A stretch of 28,302 bases of DNA from Gammaproteobacteria bacterium (GTDB lineage: Bacteria; Pseudomonadota; Gammaproteobacteria; Eutrophobiales; Eutrophobiaceae): assembly GCA_014239225.1 (NCBI GenBank), contig JAAZZI010000001.1, positions 1 through 28,302 of the forward strand. Reading direction: 5' to 3'. Shown here piece after piece: positions 16,814 to 23,979 of this stretch (the stretch's first letter is position 1; each line of letters opens with the position of its first letter). The translations under genes and the position numbers were made by a program. The notes below the pieces were generated by a model that was not told the origin of the DNA, made no database searches, and saw only the letters and a program-made list of their open reading frames with translations.

Positions 16814-17356
16814 ATGAAACTTATTATTTTAGATCGAGATGGTGTCATCAATGAAGATTCTGATGATTACATAAAATCCCCTGACGAATGGATACCAATT
16901 CCTGGAAGTCTGGAATCAATAGGGAAACTTTCTCAAAATAATTACCAAGTAATTATTATCACTAATCAATCTGGAATTGGTAGAAAACTTTTTTCTATTG
17001 AAATGCTCCATGCAATCCATAAGAAAATGAACATACATCTTGCGCAATACGGCGGTGTTATTGATGGAATCTTCTTTTGTCCATGTATACCTGAGGAAAA
17101 TTGTAATTGCAGAAAACAAAAACCAGGATTGTACAATGATGTATCAGAAAGATTTCAAATAAAACTAGAAAATGTTTTTTGTGTGGGTGACAAAATTACC
17201 GATGTGCAAGCAGCAGAAAATGCGGGGGGTAAGCCCGTACTTGTTCGAACCGGAAAAGGGAAAGATGAAATTGATCAGGGGATAATTCCTAAACATATTC
17301 CAATTTATGATGATCTTGCATCTTTTGTAAACGAGATAATCGCTGAAAAAAAATAA
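16814..17356 (+). CDS. gmhB: D-glycero-beta-D-manno-heptose 1,7-bisphosphate 7-phosphatase
   Basis: Encodes a 180-residue HAD-superfamily phosphatase that makes the ADP-heptose precursor of the LPS inner core. LDRDGVIN (Asp7 nucleophile, Asp9 acid/base), TNQSGIG (50-56), RKQKPG (100-105) and VGDKITD (124-130) are the HAD motifs. The structural metal loop reads CPCIPEENCNC, with Cys at 89, 91, 97 and 99. In the usual GmhB loop the second ligand is histidine (CPH), so this copy has four cysteines. Linkage with glyS upstream and a PlsC-like acyltransferase downstream matches Pseudomonas. Its stop overlaps the plsC ATG by one base. Confidence 0.9.
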   Translation: MKLIILDRDGVINEDSDDYIKSPDEWIPIPGSLESIGKLSQNNYQVIIITNQSGIGRKLFSIEMLHAIHKKMNIHLAQYGGVIDGIFFCPCIPEENCNCRKQKPGLYNDVSERFQIKLENVFCVGDKITDVQAAENAGGKPVLVRTGKGKDEIDQGIIPKHIPIYDDLASFVNEIIAEKK

Positions 17357-18063
17357 TGCTAATTTTAAGATCTCTGCTCTTTTATATAGGTCAAATCATC
17401 AGCACAATATTAATTGCTCCAATTGGTATAATTGCTTTTCCTTTAGATTTCAAAAAACGTTATTACCTCATAACACGCTGGGCAGTTTTTAATCTCTGGT
17501 GGCTTAAAATCTGTTGCAATATTACATATGAAATCAAAGGTAAAGATAATATCCCTGGAAAACCCTGTATTGTTATGTCTAAACATCAATCTGCATTCGA
17601 GACTTTAGCTTTACAACAAATATTTATTCCTCAGGTCTGGATACTAAAAAAAGAGTTATTACAAATTCCAATTTATGGCTGGGGGCTTGCTTCCATGCAA
17701 CCCATTGCTATAAATCGAGACTCAACGATTAAATCATTTAGACAAATTGCTGACCAAGGCTGTGAGCGTTTACAAAAAGGATACTGGGTGATTATTTTCC
17801 CAGAAGGCACTCGTGTTGCTCCAAATAAAAAGAAAAAATATCTGCCAGGCGGGGGGATGCTTGCGGAAAAATCAGGTGCCCAAGTTGTTCCGGTTGCTCA
17901 TAATGCTGGGCGTTTATGGCCACGAAATAGCATGATTAAAAAACCTGGATTAATTACAATAAAGATCGGCCCAGTAATAGAATCTGAAAATAAAAGCGCT
18001 AAAGAAATAACTAATGAAGTGGAAAACTGGATCGAAAAAGAAGTCGGAGAGCTACCTGGTTAA
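17356..18063 (+). CDS. plsC: 1-acyl-sn-glycerol-3-phosphate acyltransferase (PlsC family)
   Basis: Encodes 235 residues. A hydrophobic N-terminus (about 3-30) should sit in the inner membrane. The acyltransferase active-site box is HQSAFE (His77, Glu82), an HX4E variant of the usual HX4D that is typical of the gmhB-linked subgroup. FPEGTR (148-153) binds the glycerol-3-phosphate moiety. The enzyme adds the second acyl chain to lysophosphatidic acid in phospholipid synthesis. The ATG overlaps the gmhB stop, and hemB starts immediately after its own stop, so translation is probably coupled. Other PlsC paralogues may exist elsewhere, so the symbol is by family. Confidence 0.88.
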   Translation: MLILRSLLFYIGQIISTILIAPIGIIAFPLDFKKRYYLITRWAVFNLWWLKICCNITYEIKGKDNIPGKPCIVMSKHQSAFETLALQQIFIPQVWILKKELLQIPIYGWGLASMQPIAINRDSTIKSFRQIADQGCERLQKGYWVIIFPEGTRVAPNKKKKYLPGGGMLAEKSGAQVVPVAHNAGRLWPRNSMIKKPGLITIKIGPVIESENKSAKEITNEVENWIEKEVGELPG

Positions 18064-19077
18064 ATGAAAAATAATTCTCAAAAAAGTAAATTCCCATTAA
18101 CAAGGCCAAGAAGAATGCGAAGTGATGATTTTTCTCGTCGACTGATGCGTGAATCTGTTTTGACAACAGATGATCTCATTTATCCTATGTTCGTAGTTGA
18201 CGGAAATAATAAACGAATTCCAATTAAGTCTATGCCGGGTATAGAAAGATTAAGTATCGATCAGCTATTGAAAGAAACCAAAAAATTAGTTGATCTTAAA
18301 ATTCCTGCAATTGCGCTATTTCCTGTAGTTTCAAAAGATAAAAAAAGTGAGGGCGCATCTGAAGCATGGAACCCGGATGGACTAATACAAAAAGCTGTTA
18401 CGGAGTTAAAGCAACATTATCCTGAATTAGGTGTAATTACAGACGTTGCCCTCGATCCTTATACTCTATCTGGACAAGATGGTTTAACTAATAAAAATAA
18501 TGAAGTCATGAATGATGAAACTGTCGAAGTATTGGTTAAACAAGCTTTATCACATGCTGAAGCCGGCGCTGATGTGATTGCGCCATCCGATATGATGGAT
18601 GGCCGTATTGGACATATTAGGAAAGCACTTGAGTCTACCAACTATATAAATACTAAAATTCTTGCCTATTCAGCCAAATATGCATCAAGCTTTTATGGGC
18701 CTTTTCGTGATGCAATTGGCTCCGGAGAAAACTTAGGTAACGGAAATAAATATACCTATCAAATGAACCCAGCAAATACTGATGAAGCTATAACTGAGGT
18801 TGAACTTGATCTAAATGAAGGCGCCGATATGGTAATGATAAAACCTGGTCTGCCTTATCTTGATATTGTATATCGAGTTAAAGAAACTTTTGGTCGCCCA
18901 ACTTTCGTGTATCACGTCAGCGGTGAATACGCGATGATTAAAGCAGCAGCAAATAATGGTTGGTTAGATGAAAAAGACACAGTGATGGAATCGGTATTGG
19001 CATTTAAACGTGCTGGCGCTGATGGAATCTTGACTTATTATGCCAAACAAATTGCAGAATGGTTAAAAATCAAATAA
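18064..19077 (+). CDS. hemB: Delta-aminolevulinic acid dehydratase (porphobilinogen synthase)
   Basis: Encodes 337 residues. It condenses two 5-aminolevulinates to porphobilinogen in haem synthesis. The two Schiff-base lysines are in AYSAKYASSFYGP (Lys205) and MVMIKPGLPYLD (Lys260). The metal region DVALDPYTLSGQDG (127-140) has aspartates where zinc enzymes have cysteines, so this is the magnesium-dependent class, as in Pseudomonas. One position is odd: Ser136 stands where a histidine is usual (DPxTxHGQDG). The ATG abuts the plsC stop with no gap. It ends three bases from the convergent ntrC stop. Confidence 0.95.
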   Translation: MKNNSQKSKFPLTRPRRMRSDDFSRRLMRESVLTTDDLIYPMFVVDGNNKRIPIKSMPGIERLSIDQLLKETKKLVDLKIPAIALFPVVSKDKKSEGASEAWNPDGLIQKAVTELKQHYPELGVITDVALDPYTLSGQDGLTNKNNEVMNDETVEVLVKQALSHAEAGADVIAPSDMMDGRIGHIRKALESTNYINTKILAYSAKYASSFYGPFRDAIGSGENLGNGNKYTYQMNPANTDEAITEVELDLNEGADMVMIKPGLPYLDIVYRVKETFGRPTFVYHVSGEYAMIKAAANNGWLDEKDTVMESVLAFKRAGADGILTYYAKQIAEWLKIK

Positions 19078-19080
19078 AAA

Positions 19081-20484
19081 TTACAAATTAATATTTAACT
19101 GTTTTATTTTTCTTGTCAGAGTATTCCTCCCCCAACCAAGCAACTTTGCTGCATCCTGTCGACGCCCATTTGTCTTTTTTAGTGCCTCCTCAATTAGAAT
19201 AGTTTCAAATAATGGAACCGCATTTTTTAATAATTCAATATCGCCATTTGATAAACTAGACTCTACCCATTTTCTAAAAGTGCTCTCCCATGAATCACTT
19301 TCGTCATTTACAACAATATCTTTTTTTAATTCGGGGGGGAGGTCATCAATATGAATTTCTACACCAGAAGCCATCACCGTTATCCAGCGACAAAAATTCT
19401 CAAGCTGTCTAACATTGCCAGGCCACGGTAAAGTTGTTAAATAATTTTCTGTCTCTGGTAATAATTGTTTTTTCTCTTCTCCTAATTCTTTTGCTGCTGA
19501 ATTAAGAAAATGTTTTGAAAGCTCAGTAATATCAATTTTTCTATCTCGTAGTGATGGAACATGAACCCTTATAACATTCAGTCTGTGTAATAAGTCTTCA
19601 CGAAATCTACCTTCCTTTACCAGTTCTTCTAAATTCTGATGTGTAGCGGCAATAACACGCACATCTACTTTGATCGGCACATGTCCGCCAACTCGGTAAA
19701 ACTCTCCTTCTGCGAGTATTCGAAGTAGTCGTGTTTGTAAGTCTGCGGGCATATCACCTATTTCATCAAGAAAAAGTGTGCCCCCATTGGCTTGTTCGAA
19801 ACGGCCCTGTCGTTGCGTGGTTGCTCCGGTAAAAGCACCTTTTTCATGTCCAAATAATTCTGATTCAAGTAAATCTTTAGGAATAGCAGCAGTATTTATC
19901 GCAATAAATCGACTCTTCGATCTAGGACTATTACCATGTAATGCAGCAGCCACCAATTCCTTGCCTGTGCCAGATTCACCAGTAATTAAAACAGTAAAAT
20001 TCGAATTTGACAGTCGACCGATCGCTCTAAATATCTCCTGCATTGCCGGAGCAGAACCAATAATTGAATTACCTTCAGTTTCAAGTTCGGTGAGAGGTAA
20101 TACATTATCAGCTTGTCTATCCGCTATGGCACGCCTAACTAAACTAATAACTTCATCAACATCAAAAGGTTTAGAAAGATATTCATATGCTCCCCCCTGA
20201 AATGCTGATACAGCTCTATCAAGATCAGAGTATGCCGTCATTATAATTACTGGAATATTTGGAGAATGCTGTTTAATACGATCTAATAATGAAATCCCGT
20301 CCATGCCTGGCATACGAATATCAGTAATAATTACATCTGGTTCTTCCTTATTTATCCTTTCTAAAACATCATCAGGGTGTGAAAAACTTGTTATATCAAC
20401 ATCCGCCGATTTTAAAGCCTTTTCTAAAACCCAACGAATGGACTTATCATCATCTACAATCCATACTTTTTTATTACCCTGCAT
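19081..20484 (-). CDS. ntrC: Nitrogen regulation response regulator NtrC
   Basis: Encodes 467 residues in three domains. The receiver (1-120) has DDD at 11-13, the phosphorylation site Asp55 (ITDIRMPGMDG) and Lys in SKPFD. The AAA+ sigma-54 activation domain has Walker A GESGTGKE, the sigma-54-contacting GAFTGA, Walker B LFLDEIGDMP and the R-finger region. The C-terminal Fis-like helix-turn-helix (GRRQDAAKLLGWGRNTLTRK) binds DNA. Phosphorylated NtrC should activate the sigma-54 promoter found here at glnA. The start overlaps the ntrB stop by 11 bases, so expression is coupled. Linkage to glnA supports NtrC rather than another regulator of this class. Confidence 0.96.
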   Translation of the reverse strand: MQGNKKVWIVDDDKSIRWVLEKALKSADVDITSFSHPDDVLERINKEEPDVIITDIRMPGMDGISLLDRIKQHSPNIPVIIMTAYSDLDRAVSAFQGGAYEYLSKPFDVDEVISLVRRAIADRQADNVLPLTELETEGNSIIGSAPAMQEIFRAIGRLSNSNFTVLITGESGTGKELVAAALHGNSPRSKSRFIAINTAAIPKDLLESELFGHEKGAFTGATTQRQGRFEQANGGTLFLDEIGDMPADLQTRLLRILAEGEFYRVGGHVPIKVDVRVIAATHQNLEELVKEGRFREDLLHRLNVIRVHVPSLRDRKIDITELSKHFLNSAAKELGEEKKQLLPETENYLTTLPWPGNVRQLENFCRWITVMASGVEIHIDDLPPELKKDIVVNDESDSWESTFRKWVESSLSNGDIELLKNAVPLFETILIEEALKKTNGRRQDAAKLLGWGRNTLTRKIKQLNINL

Positions 20485-21544
20485 TGTTACACTCGATAGG
20501 GAATAATATTGAGAAGTAGGTATTGTTTTCTTTCCTATCGTAATTAATTACCCCGCCATGCGACTGAATTAATTGTTGCGCAATTGATAGCCCAAGTCCT
20601 GTACCTTCCGCATGTCCTGTGACCATTGGGTAAAATGCCCCTGATTCAATCTCAGCTGGTATACCGGGTCCGTTATCAATAATGTCAAGCTGAATTGCTA
20701 ATTTATTGAGTTTATTTTGAATGGTTATCTGTCGTTGAATCCTCGTTTTTAATAGAATTCTTTCATCATTGGTAGTTGCCTGAACTGCATTTCGTAATAA
20801 ATTTAATACTGCCTGAATAAGTTGCTCTCGATCTGCATTAATAGTTGGGATACTTGGATCATAATCTTTCTCAATATTTAAGTTTCGAGAACTTTCAACG
20901 CGAATAATTGAAATAACATATTCAATAATTTCATGAATATTTGTATCAGATCTTACGGGGTGTGTATTAGCGGCCATCATGCGATCTAAAAAATTTCTTA
21001 AGCGATCTGATTCATTAATAATAATTTTCGTATATTCGAGTAAACTTTCATCATCTAATTCTTTTTCCATTAATTGTGCCGCGCCGCGTATTCCGCCTAA
21101 AGGGTTTTTAATTTCATGAGCCATGCCTTGTACTGACTCATTGGCTACCTTCTGTACAGTTTGATGATTAAATTCTTGCATCTCGCGAACGAATGTATCG
21201 ACACCAACTAGTTCAACAATAATTTCTTTTGTTTCATCATCGATAACGATTGGAGTAAATATGCAATCCACTTTGACTGAGTCTCGGTTAATAAGACTCA
21301 TTTCAACGCCTCGCTCTATACGTGTTCTGACAAATTGAAAAGACTTTCTAATCATGTCTGAAAAAAATATAGTATTTGGCCAAATTTTTTCAGGGGTCAG
21401 CCCTAAAATCCGTTTGCTACTCATCGATAACAGACTTTCACCAGCGCTATTTATTGATACCAAATGTAGGTTCTCATCAAACAACAGTACTGACGTTGCT
21501 AGATGGTCAATAATTTGTGCAGCTCTTTCTTCTGTATGATCCAT
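20474..21544 (-). CDS. ntrB: Nitrogen regulation sensor histidine kinase NtrB (GlnL)
   Basis: Encodes 356 residues from the ATG at 21542-21544. A TTG four codons upstream is possible, but it lies only three bases from an NtrC box. There is no transmembrane segment, as expected for the soluble NtrB. A PAS domain (about 10-120) is followed by the H-box GMAHEIKNPLGGIRGAAQ (His143), N-box LLRNAVQA (about 249-256), G1 DNGPGIP and G2 GTGLGLSIA. NtrB phosphorylates NtrC under nitrogen limitation and reverses it when bound by PII. PII is not in this window. No clear ribosome binding site is visible before the ATG. Confidence 0.95.
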   Translation of the reverse strand: MDHTEERAAQIIDHLATSVLLFDENLHLVSINSAGESLLSMSSKRILGLTPEKIWPNTIFFSDMIRKSFQFVRTRIERGVEMSLINRDSVKVDCIFTPIVIDDETKEIIVELVGVDTFVREMQEFNHQTVQKVANESVQGMAHEIKNPLGGIRGAAQLMEKELDDESLLEYTKIIINESDRLRNFLDRMMAANTHPVRSDTNIHEIIEYVISIIRVESSRNLNIEKDYDPSIPTINADREQLIQAVLNLLRNAVQATTNDERILLKTRIQRQITIQNKLNKLAIQLDIIDNGPGIPAEIESGAFYPMVTGHAEGTGLGLSIAQQLIQSHGGVINYDRKENNTYFSILFPIECNNAG

Positions 21545-21559
21545 AACTGTATTCAATGC

Positions 21560-21576
21560 TGCACTCTATTAGTGCA
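21560..21576. promoter_or_regulatory. NtrC-binding site before ntrB
   Basis: TGCACTCTATTAGTGCA fits TGCAC-N7-GTGCA, the NtrC dimer site, in all ten fixed positions. It ends 15 bases before the ntrB ATG. In E. coli an NtrC site overlaps the glnL (ntrB) promoter and represses it, so autogenous repression of ntrBC is the likely role. No sigma-54 promoter is seen nearby, which argues against activation from this site. Confidence 0.75.
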
Positions 21577-21754
21577 TTTATCACGCATTAATTCTCGTTG
21601 TTATTTATTATTTTAGATTTTTATTAATAATTACAATAAGTTATCATTTATATAAAAAATTTCTATTTATTCTAGCTTAATTAATGCAAGAAACAGACCA
21701 TTCGCCTTAAAAATAGGCAAAGTACCTCTAAACATGATTTTTTAATTTGAGAAG
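21577..21754. other. Gene-free gap between ntrB and the DUF4124 gene
   Basis: A very AT-rich stretch downstream of the DUF4124 stop. GCCT/AGGC with a seven-base loop (about 21703-21717) is the only hairpin noticed and is too weak to call a terminator. No clear promoter hexamer pair was identified, although a promoter for ntrBC is expected because the glnA transcript meets a terminator upstream. Confidence 0.4.
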
Positions 21755-22258
21755 TTATTGTGTTGAACGAAGAATTGAAAACGTACTTGATGCTGAAATT
21801 ATTGCATTTGAAGAACTATCGATAACGCTTGCTCCTACGGTGTGTGTGCCTCTATCAATATTTGTCACAGAAGCACTCTTTCCAGAACCCTTTGACAACT
21901 CCTTTCCATCCATTGTGATTAAAATTCTATGCCCGGAACGAAGAGAGGGTTCAAGAACTATAGATATACTGACATTTCCACTGTTACTCCTTACGGATGA
22001 ACCGTCTACTGGATTTGATACAAACAGCTTCTTATAAGAAAGATCCTCTTCATTCTCGCCCCGACTTTTTCTGCTTGAGGAGGAGATAGATGGCTTGATT
22101 GTTTCGGTTGTTTTTAATTCCTGAAGCTTTATTTCTTCGGAATTTGAAGATGGTTTATCCGAAAATATAATATTGCCATCCTTATCTACAGTCTTATAAA
22201 CCTCTCCATAAAGAATAGGGATATAAAAAAACAATGGTAGTAAAAATATTAGTTTCAT
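21755..22258 (-). CDS. DUF4124 domain-containing exported protein
   Basis: Encodes 167 residues. Residues 1-18 form a short hydrophobic signal peptide, apparently without a lipobox cysteine. YKTVDKDGNIIFSDKPS (about 21-37) is the DUF4124 signature. A Ser/Lys/Glu-rich linker (38-75) leads to a C-terminal beta domain, resembling an Ig-like fold, from about residue 78 (FVSNPVDGSSVRSNSG) to the end. The protein should be periplasmic. Genes of this kind lie between glnA and ntrB in other gammaproteobacteria, but the function is not known. No ribosome binding site is obvious. The glnA terminator separates it from glnA, so it needs its own promoter; TTGAAC-N16-TAATCT (minus strand, about 22289-22316) is a weak candidate. 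Confidence 0.82.
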   Translation of the reverse strand: MKLIFLLPLFFYIPILYGEVYKTVDKDGNIIFSDKPSSNSEEIKLQELKTTETIKPSISSSSRKSRGENEEDLSYKKLFVSNPVDGSSVRSNSGNVSISIVLEPSLRSGHRILITMDGKELSKGSGKSASVTNIDRGTHTVGASVIDSSSNAIISASSTFSILRSTQ

Positions 22259-22316
22259 TAATTAATCATAAATAATCATTGCCCACTTTTAGATTACCAC
22301 CATCATCGTGTAGTTC

Positions 22317-22341
22317 AAAAAAAACCCCCTCATAAAGGGGG
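22317..22341 (-). terminator. Rho-independent terminator after glnA
   Basis: On the minus strand CCCCCT and AGGGGG pair around a five-base loop (plus-strand arms 22325-22330 and 22336-22341), followed by eight T. It starts 24 bases after the glnA stop. It should end or attenuate transcription before the DUF4124-ntrBC genes, as a terminator does between glnA and glnL in E. coli. Confidence 0.9.
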
Positions 22342-22365
22342 CTTTCCCAGCAAATTACTCGCAAT

Positions 22366-23775
22366 TTACAAACTGTAATACATATCAAACTCAATAGGAT
22401 GAGTGGTCATGCGAAAACGATTAACTTCTTCCATCTTCAATTCAATATACCCATTGATCATGTCATCCGTAAAAACGCCGCCCGCAGTAAGAAAACTACG
22501 ATCTTTGTCAAGTGCCTCGAGAGACATGTCTAATGAAGAGGAAACCGTTGGTATCCCCTTTTCTTCCTCTGAACTAATGTCATACAAATCCTTTTCCATA
22601 GGTTCGCCTGGATCAAGCTTGTTTTGTATGCCATCAAGACCAGCCATCATTAATGCGGCAAAAGTAAAGTATGGGTTGCCGCAAGAATCAGGAAAACGGA
22701 CTTCAATACGCCTAGCTTTATCATTTGAAACCCAAGGTATACGACAAGATGCGGAACGATTTCTTGCTGAGTATGCCAATAGAGTGGGTGCTTCAAAGCC
22801 TGGCACTAAACGTTTATAACTATTTGTACTGGCATTTGTAAACGCATTTATGGCACGTGCATGTTTAAAAACACCAGCGATGTAATGCAGTGCAGTATCA
22901 GAAAGATTGCCATACTTATTCCCTGCAAAAAGATTTTTATCATCTTTAACTAGTGACATGTGTACATGCATTCCATTGCCATTATCACCCACCAATGGTT
23001 TAGGCATAAATGTCGCTGTCTTCCCGTAACTATGCGCGACATTGTGAACAACGTATTTAAGAATTAATAGTTCGTCTGCCTTTCTTGTCAACGTCTTACA
23101 TGATGTACCAATTTCAGCTTGACCAGCTGTTGCGACTTCATGATGATGAACTTCGACGGTAACACCCATCTCTTCGAGAACCGTGCACATTGCTGAACGT
23201 ATATTCTGACAAGAGTCAACTGGTGGCACTGGAAAATAACCGCCTTTTACCCCTGGTCGATGACCAATGTTTTTGTCCTCATCAATACGATCGCTATTCC
23301 AACAGCCCTCATCTGAATCAACTTCATAAAACCCCGAATGTAACTCATCTCCCCATCGCACTTCATCAAAGATAAAAAATTCGGGTTCAGGGCCAAAATA
23401 TGCTGCATCCGCAATACCGGTAGATTTTAAATAATCTTCAGCTCGTTTTGAAATTGAGCGTGGGTCACGTTCATATCCTTCCATGGTTAATGGTTCAATT
23501 ACATCGCAGCGAATATTTAATGTTGAATCATCGAAAAAAGGATCTATAACGGCAGTTCCGCTCTCGGGCATCAAAATCATGTCCGACTCATTAATTCCCT
23601 TCCAGGCCGCAATAGACGATCCATCAAACATTTTCCCTTCTTTAAGCATTGCTTTGTCAACTACACTAGCAGGGACCGTTACGTGTTGCTCTTTACCAGC
23701 GGTATCACAGAAACGAAGGTCGACGAATTTAACATCATGCTCCTTAATTAGTTTAAGTACATTATCGGATGACAT
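22366..23775 (-). CDS. glnA: Glutamine synthetase, type I
   Basis: Encodes 469 residues, the dodecameric GSI-beta enzyme that makes glutamine from glutamate, ammonia and ATP. FDGSSIAAWKGINESDM, the metal ligands in FGPEPEFFIFD, GNGMHVHMS and NRSASCRIPW are in order. KDLYDISSEE holds Tyr398, equivalent to E. coli Tyr397, the adenylylation target, so activity is probably controlled by GlnE. A strong ribosome binding site (GAGGAG on the minus strand, 23784-23789) precedes the ATG. Transcription is expected from a sigma-54 promoter activated by NtrC at two upstream boxes. A terminator follows. Confidence 0.98.
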   Translation of the reverse strand: MSSDNVLKLIKEHDVKFVDLRFCDTAGKEQHVTVPASVVDKAMLKEGKMFDGSSIAAWKGINESDMILMPESGTAVIDPFFDDSTLNIRCDVIEPLTMEGYERDPRSISKRAEDYLKSTGIADAAYFGPEPEFFIFDEVRWGDELHSGFYEVDSDEGCWNSDRIDEDKNIGHRPGVKGGYFPVPPVDSCQNIRSAMCTVLEEMGVTVEVHHHEVATAGQAEIGTSCKTLTRKADELLILKYVVHNVAHSYGKTATFMPKPLVGDNGNGMHVHMSLVKDDKNLFAGNKYGNLSDTALHYIAGVFKHARAINAFTNASTNSYKRLVPGFEAPTLLAYSARNRSASCRIPWVSNDKARRIEVRFPDSCGNPYFTFAALMMAGLDGIQNKLDPGEPMEKDLYDISSEEEKGIPTVSSSLDMSLEALDKDRSFLTAGGVFTDDMINGYIELKMEEVNRFRMTTHPIEFDMYYSL

Positions 23776-23847
23776 CTTTAACTCTCCTCAGTCTATTTTT
23801 TTTATTAATCAATTACCGTTAATTCCTTCTTTAATTTGTCAAAACCG

Positions 23848-23864
23848 ATGCAATTAATATGCCA
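23848..23864 (-). promoter_or_regulatory. Sigma-54 (-24/-12) promoter of glnA
   Basis: On the minus strand TGGCAT-N5-TTGCAT matches TGGCAC-N5-TTGCW with a single mismatch, and the GG and GC dinucleotides are exactly ten bases apart, as sigma-54 requires. The predicted transcript start is near 23838, about 63 bases before the glnA ATG. Linked ntrBC and two NtrC boxes upstream support it. Confidence 0.85.
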
Positions 23865-23927
23865 CTGCATACTGTTTACTATGAGCATAATAATCAATAA
23901 GTTGCGGTCTAAAATTAAAATAGGGGT

Positions 23928-23944
23928 ATCACTATTATTGTGCG
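23928..23944. promoter_or_regulatory. Weaker NtrC-binding site upstream of glnA
   Basis: ATCACTATTATTGTGCG matches seven of the ten fixed bases of TGCAC-N7-GTGCA. Its centre is 30 bases (three helical turns) from the stronger box and about 98 bases before the predicted glnA start, much like the paired sites of E. coli glnAp2. Confidence 0.5.
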
Positions 23945-23957
23945 CATCTTTTATTTA

Positions 23958-23974
23958 TGCACTATATTAGTGCA
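23958..23974. promoter_or_regulatory. Strong NtrC-binding site upstream of glnA
   Basis: TGCACTATATTAGTGCA is a 17-base palindrome that fits TGCAC-N7-GTGCA perfectly. It is centred about 128 bases before the predicted sigma-54 start, a normal enhancer distance, and lies six bases after the stop of the methyltransferase gene. Confidence 0.85.
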
Positions 23975-23979
23975 ATACA

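Noticed and set aside
19778..20200. 140-residue open frame on the plus strand
   Set aside because: It is antisense to the AAA+ domain of ntrC; the length is explained by codon bias of the real gene.
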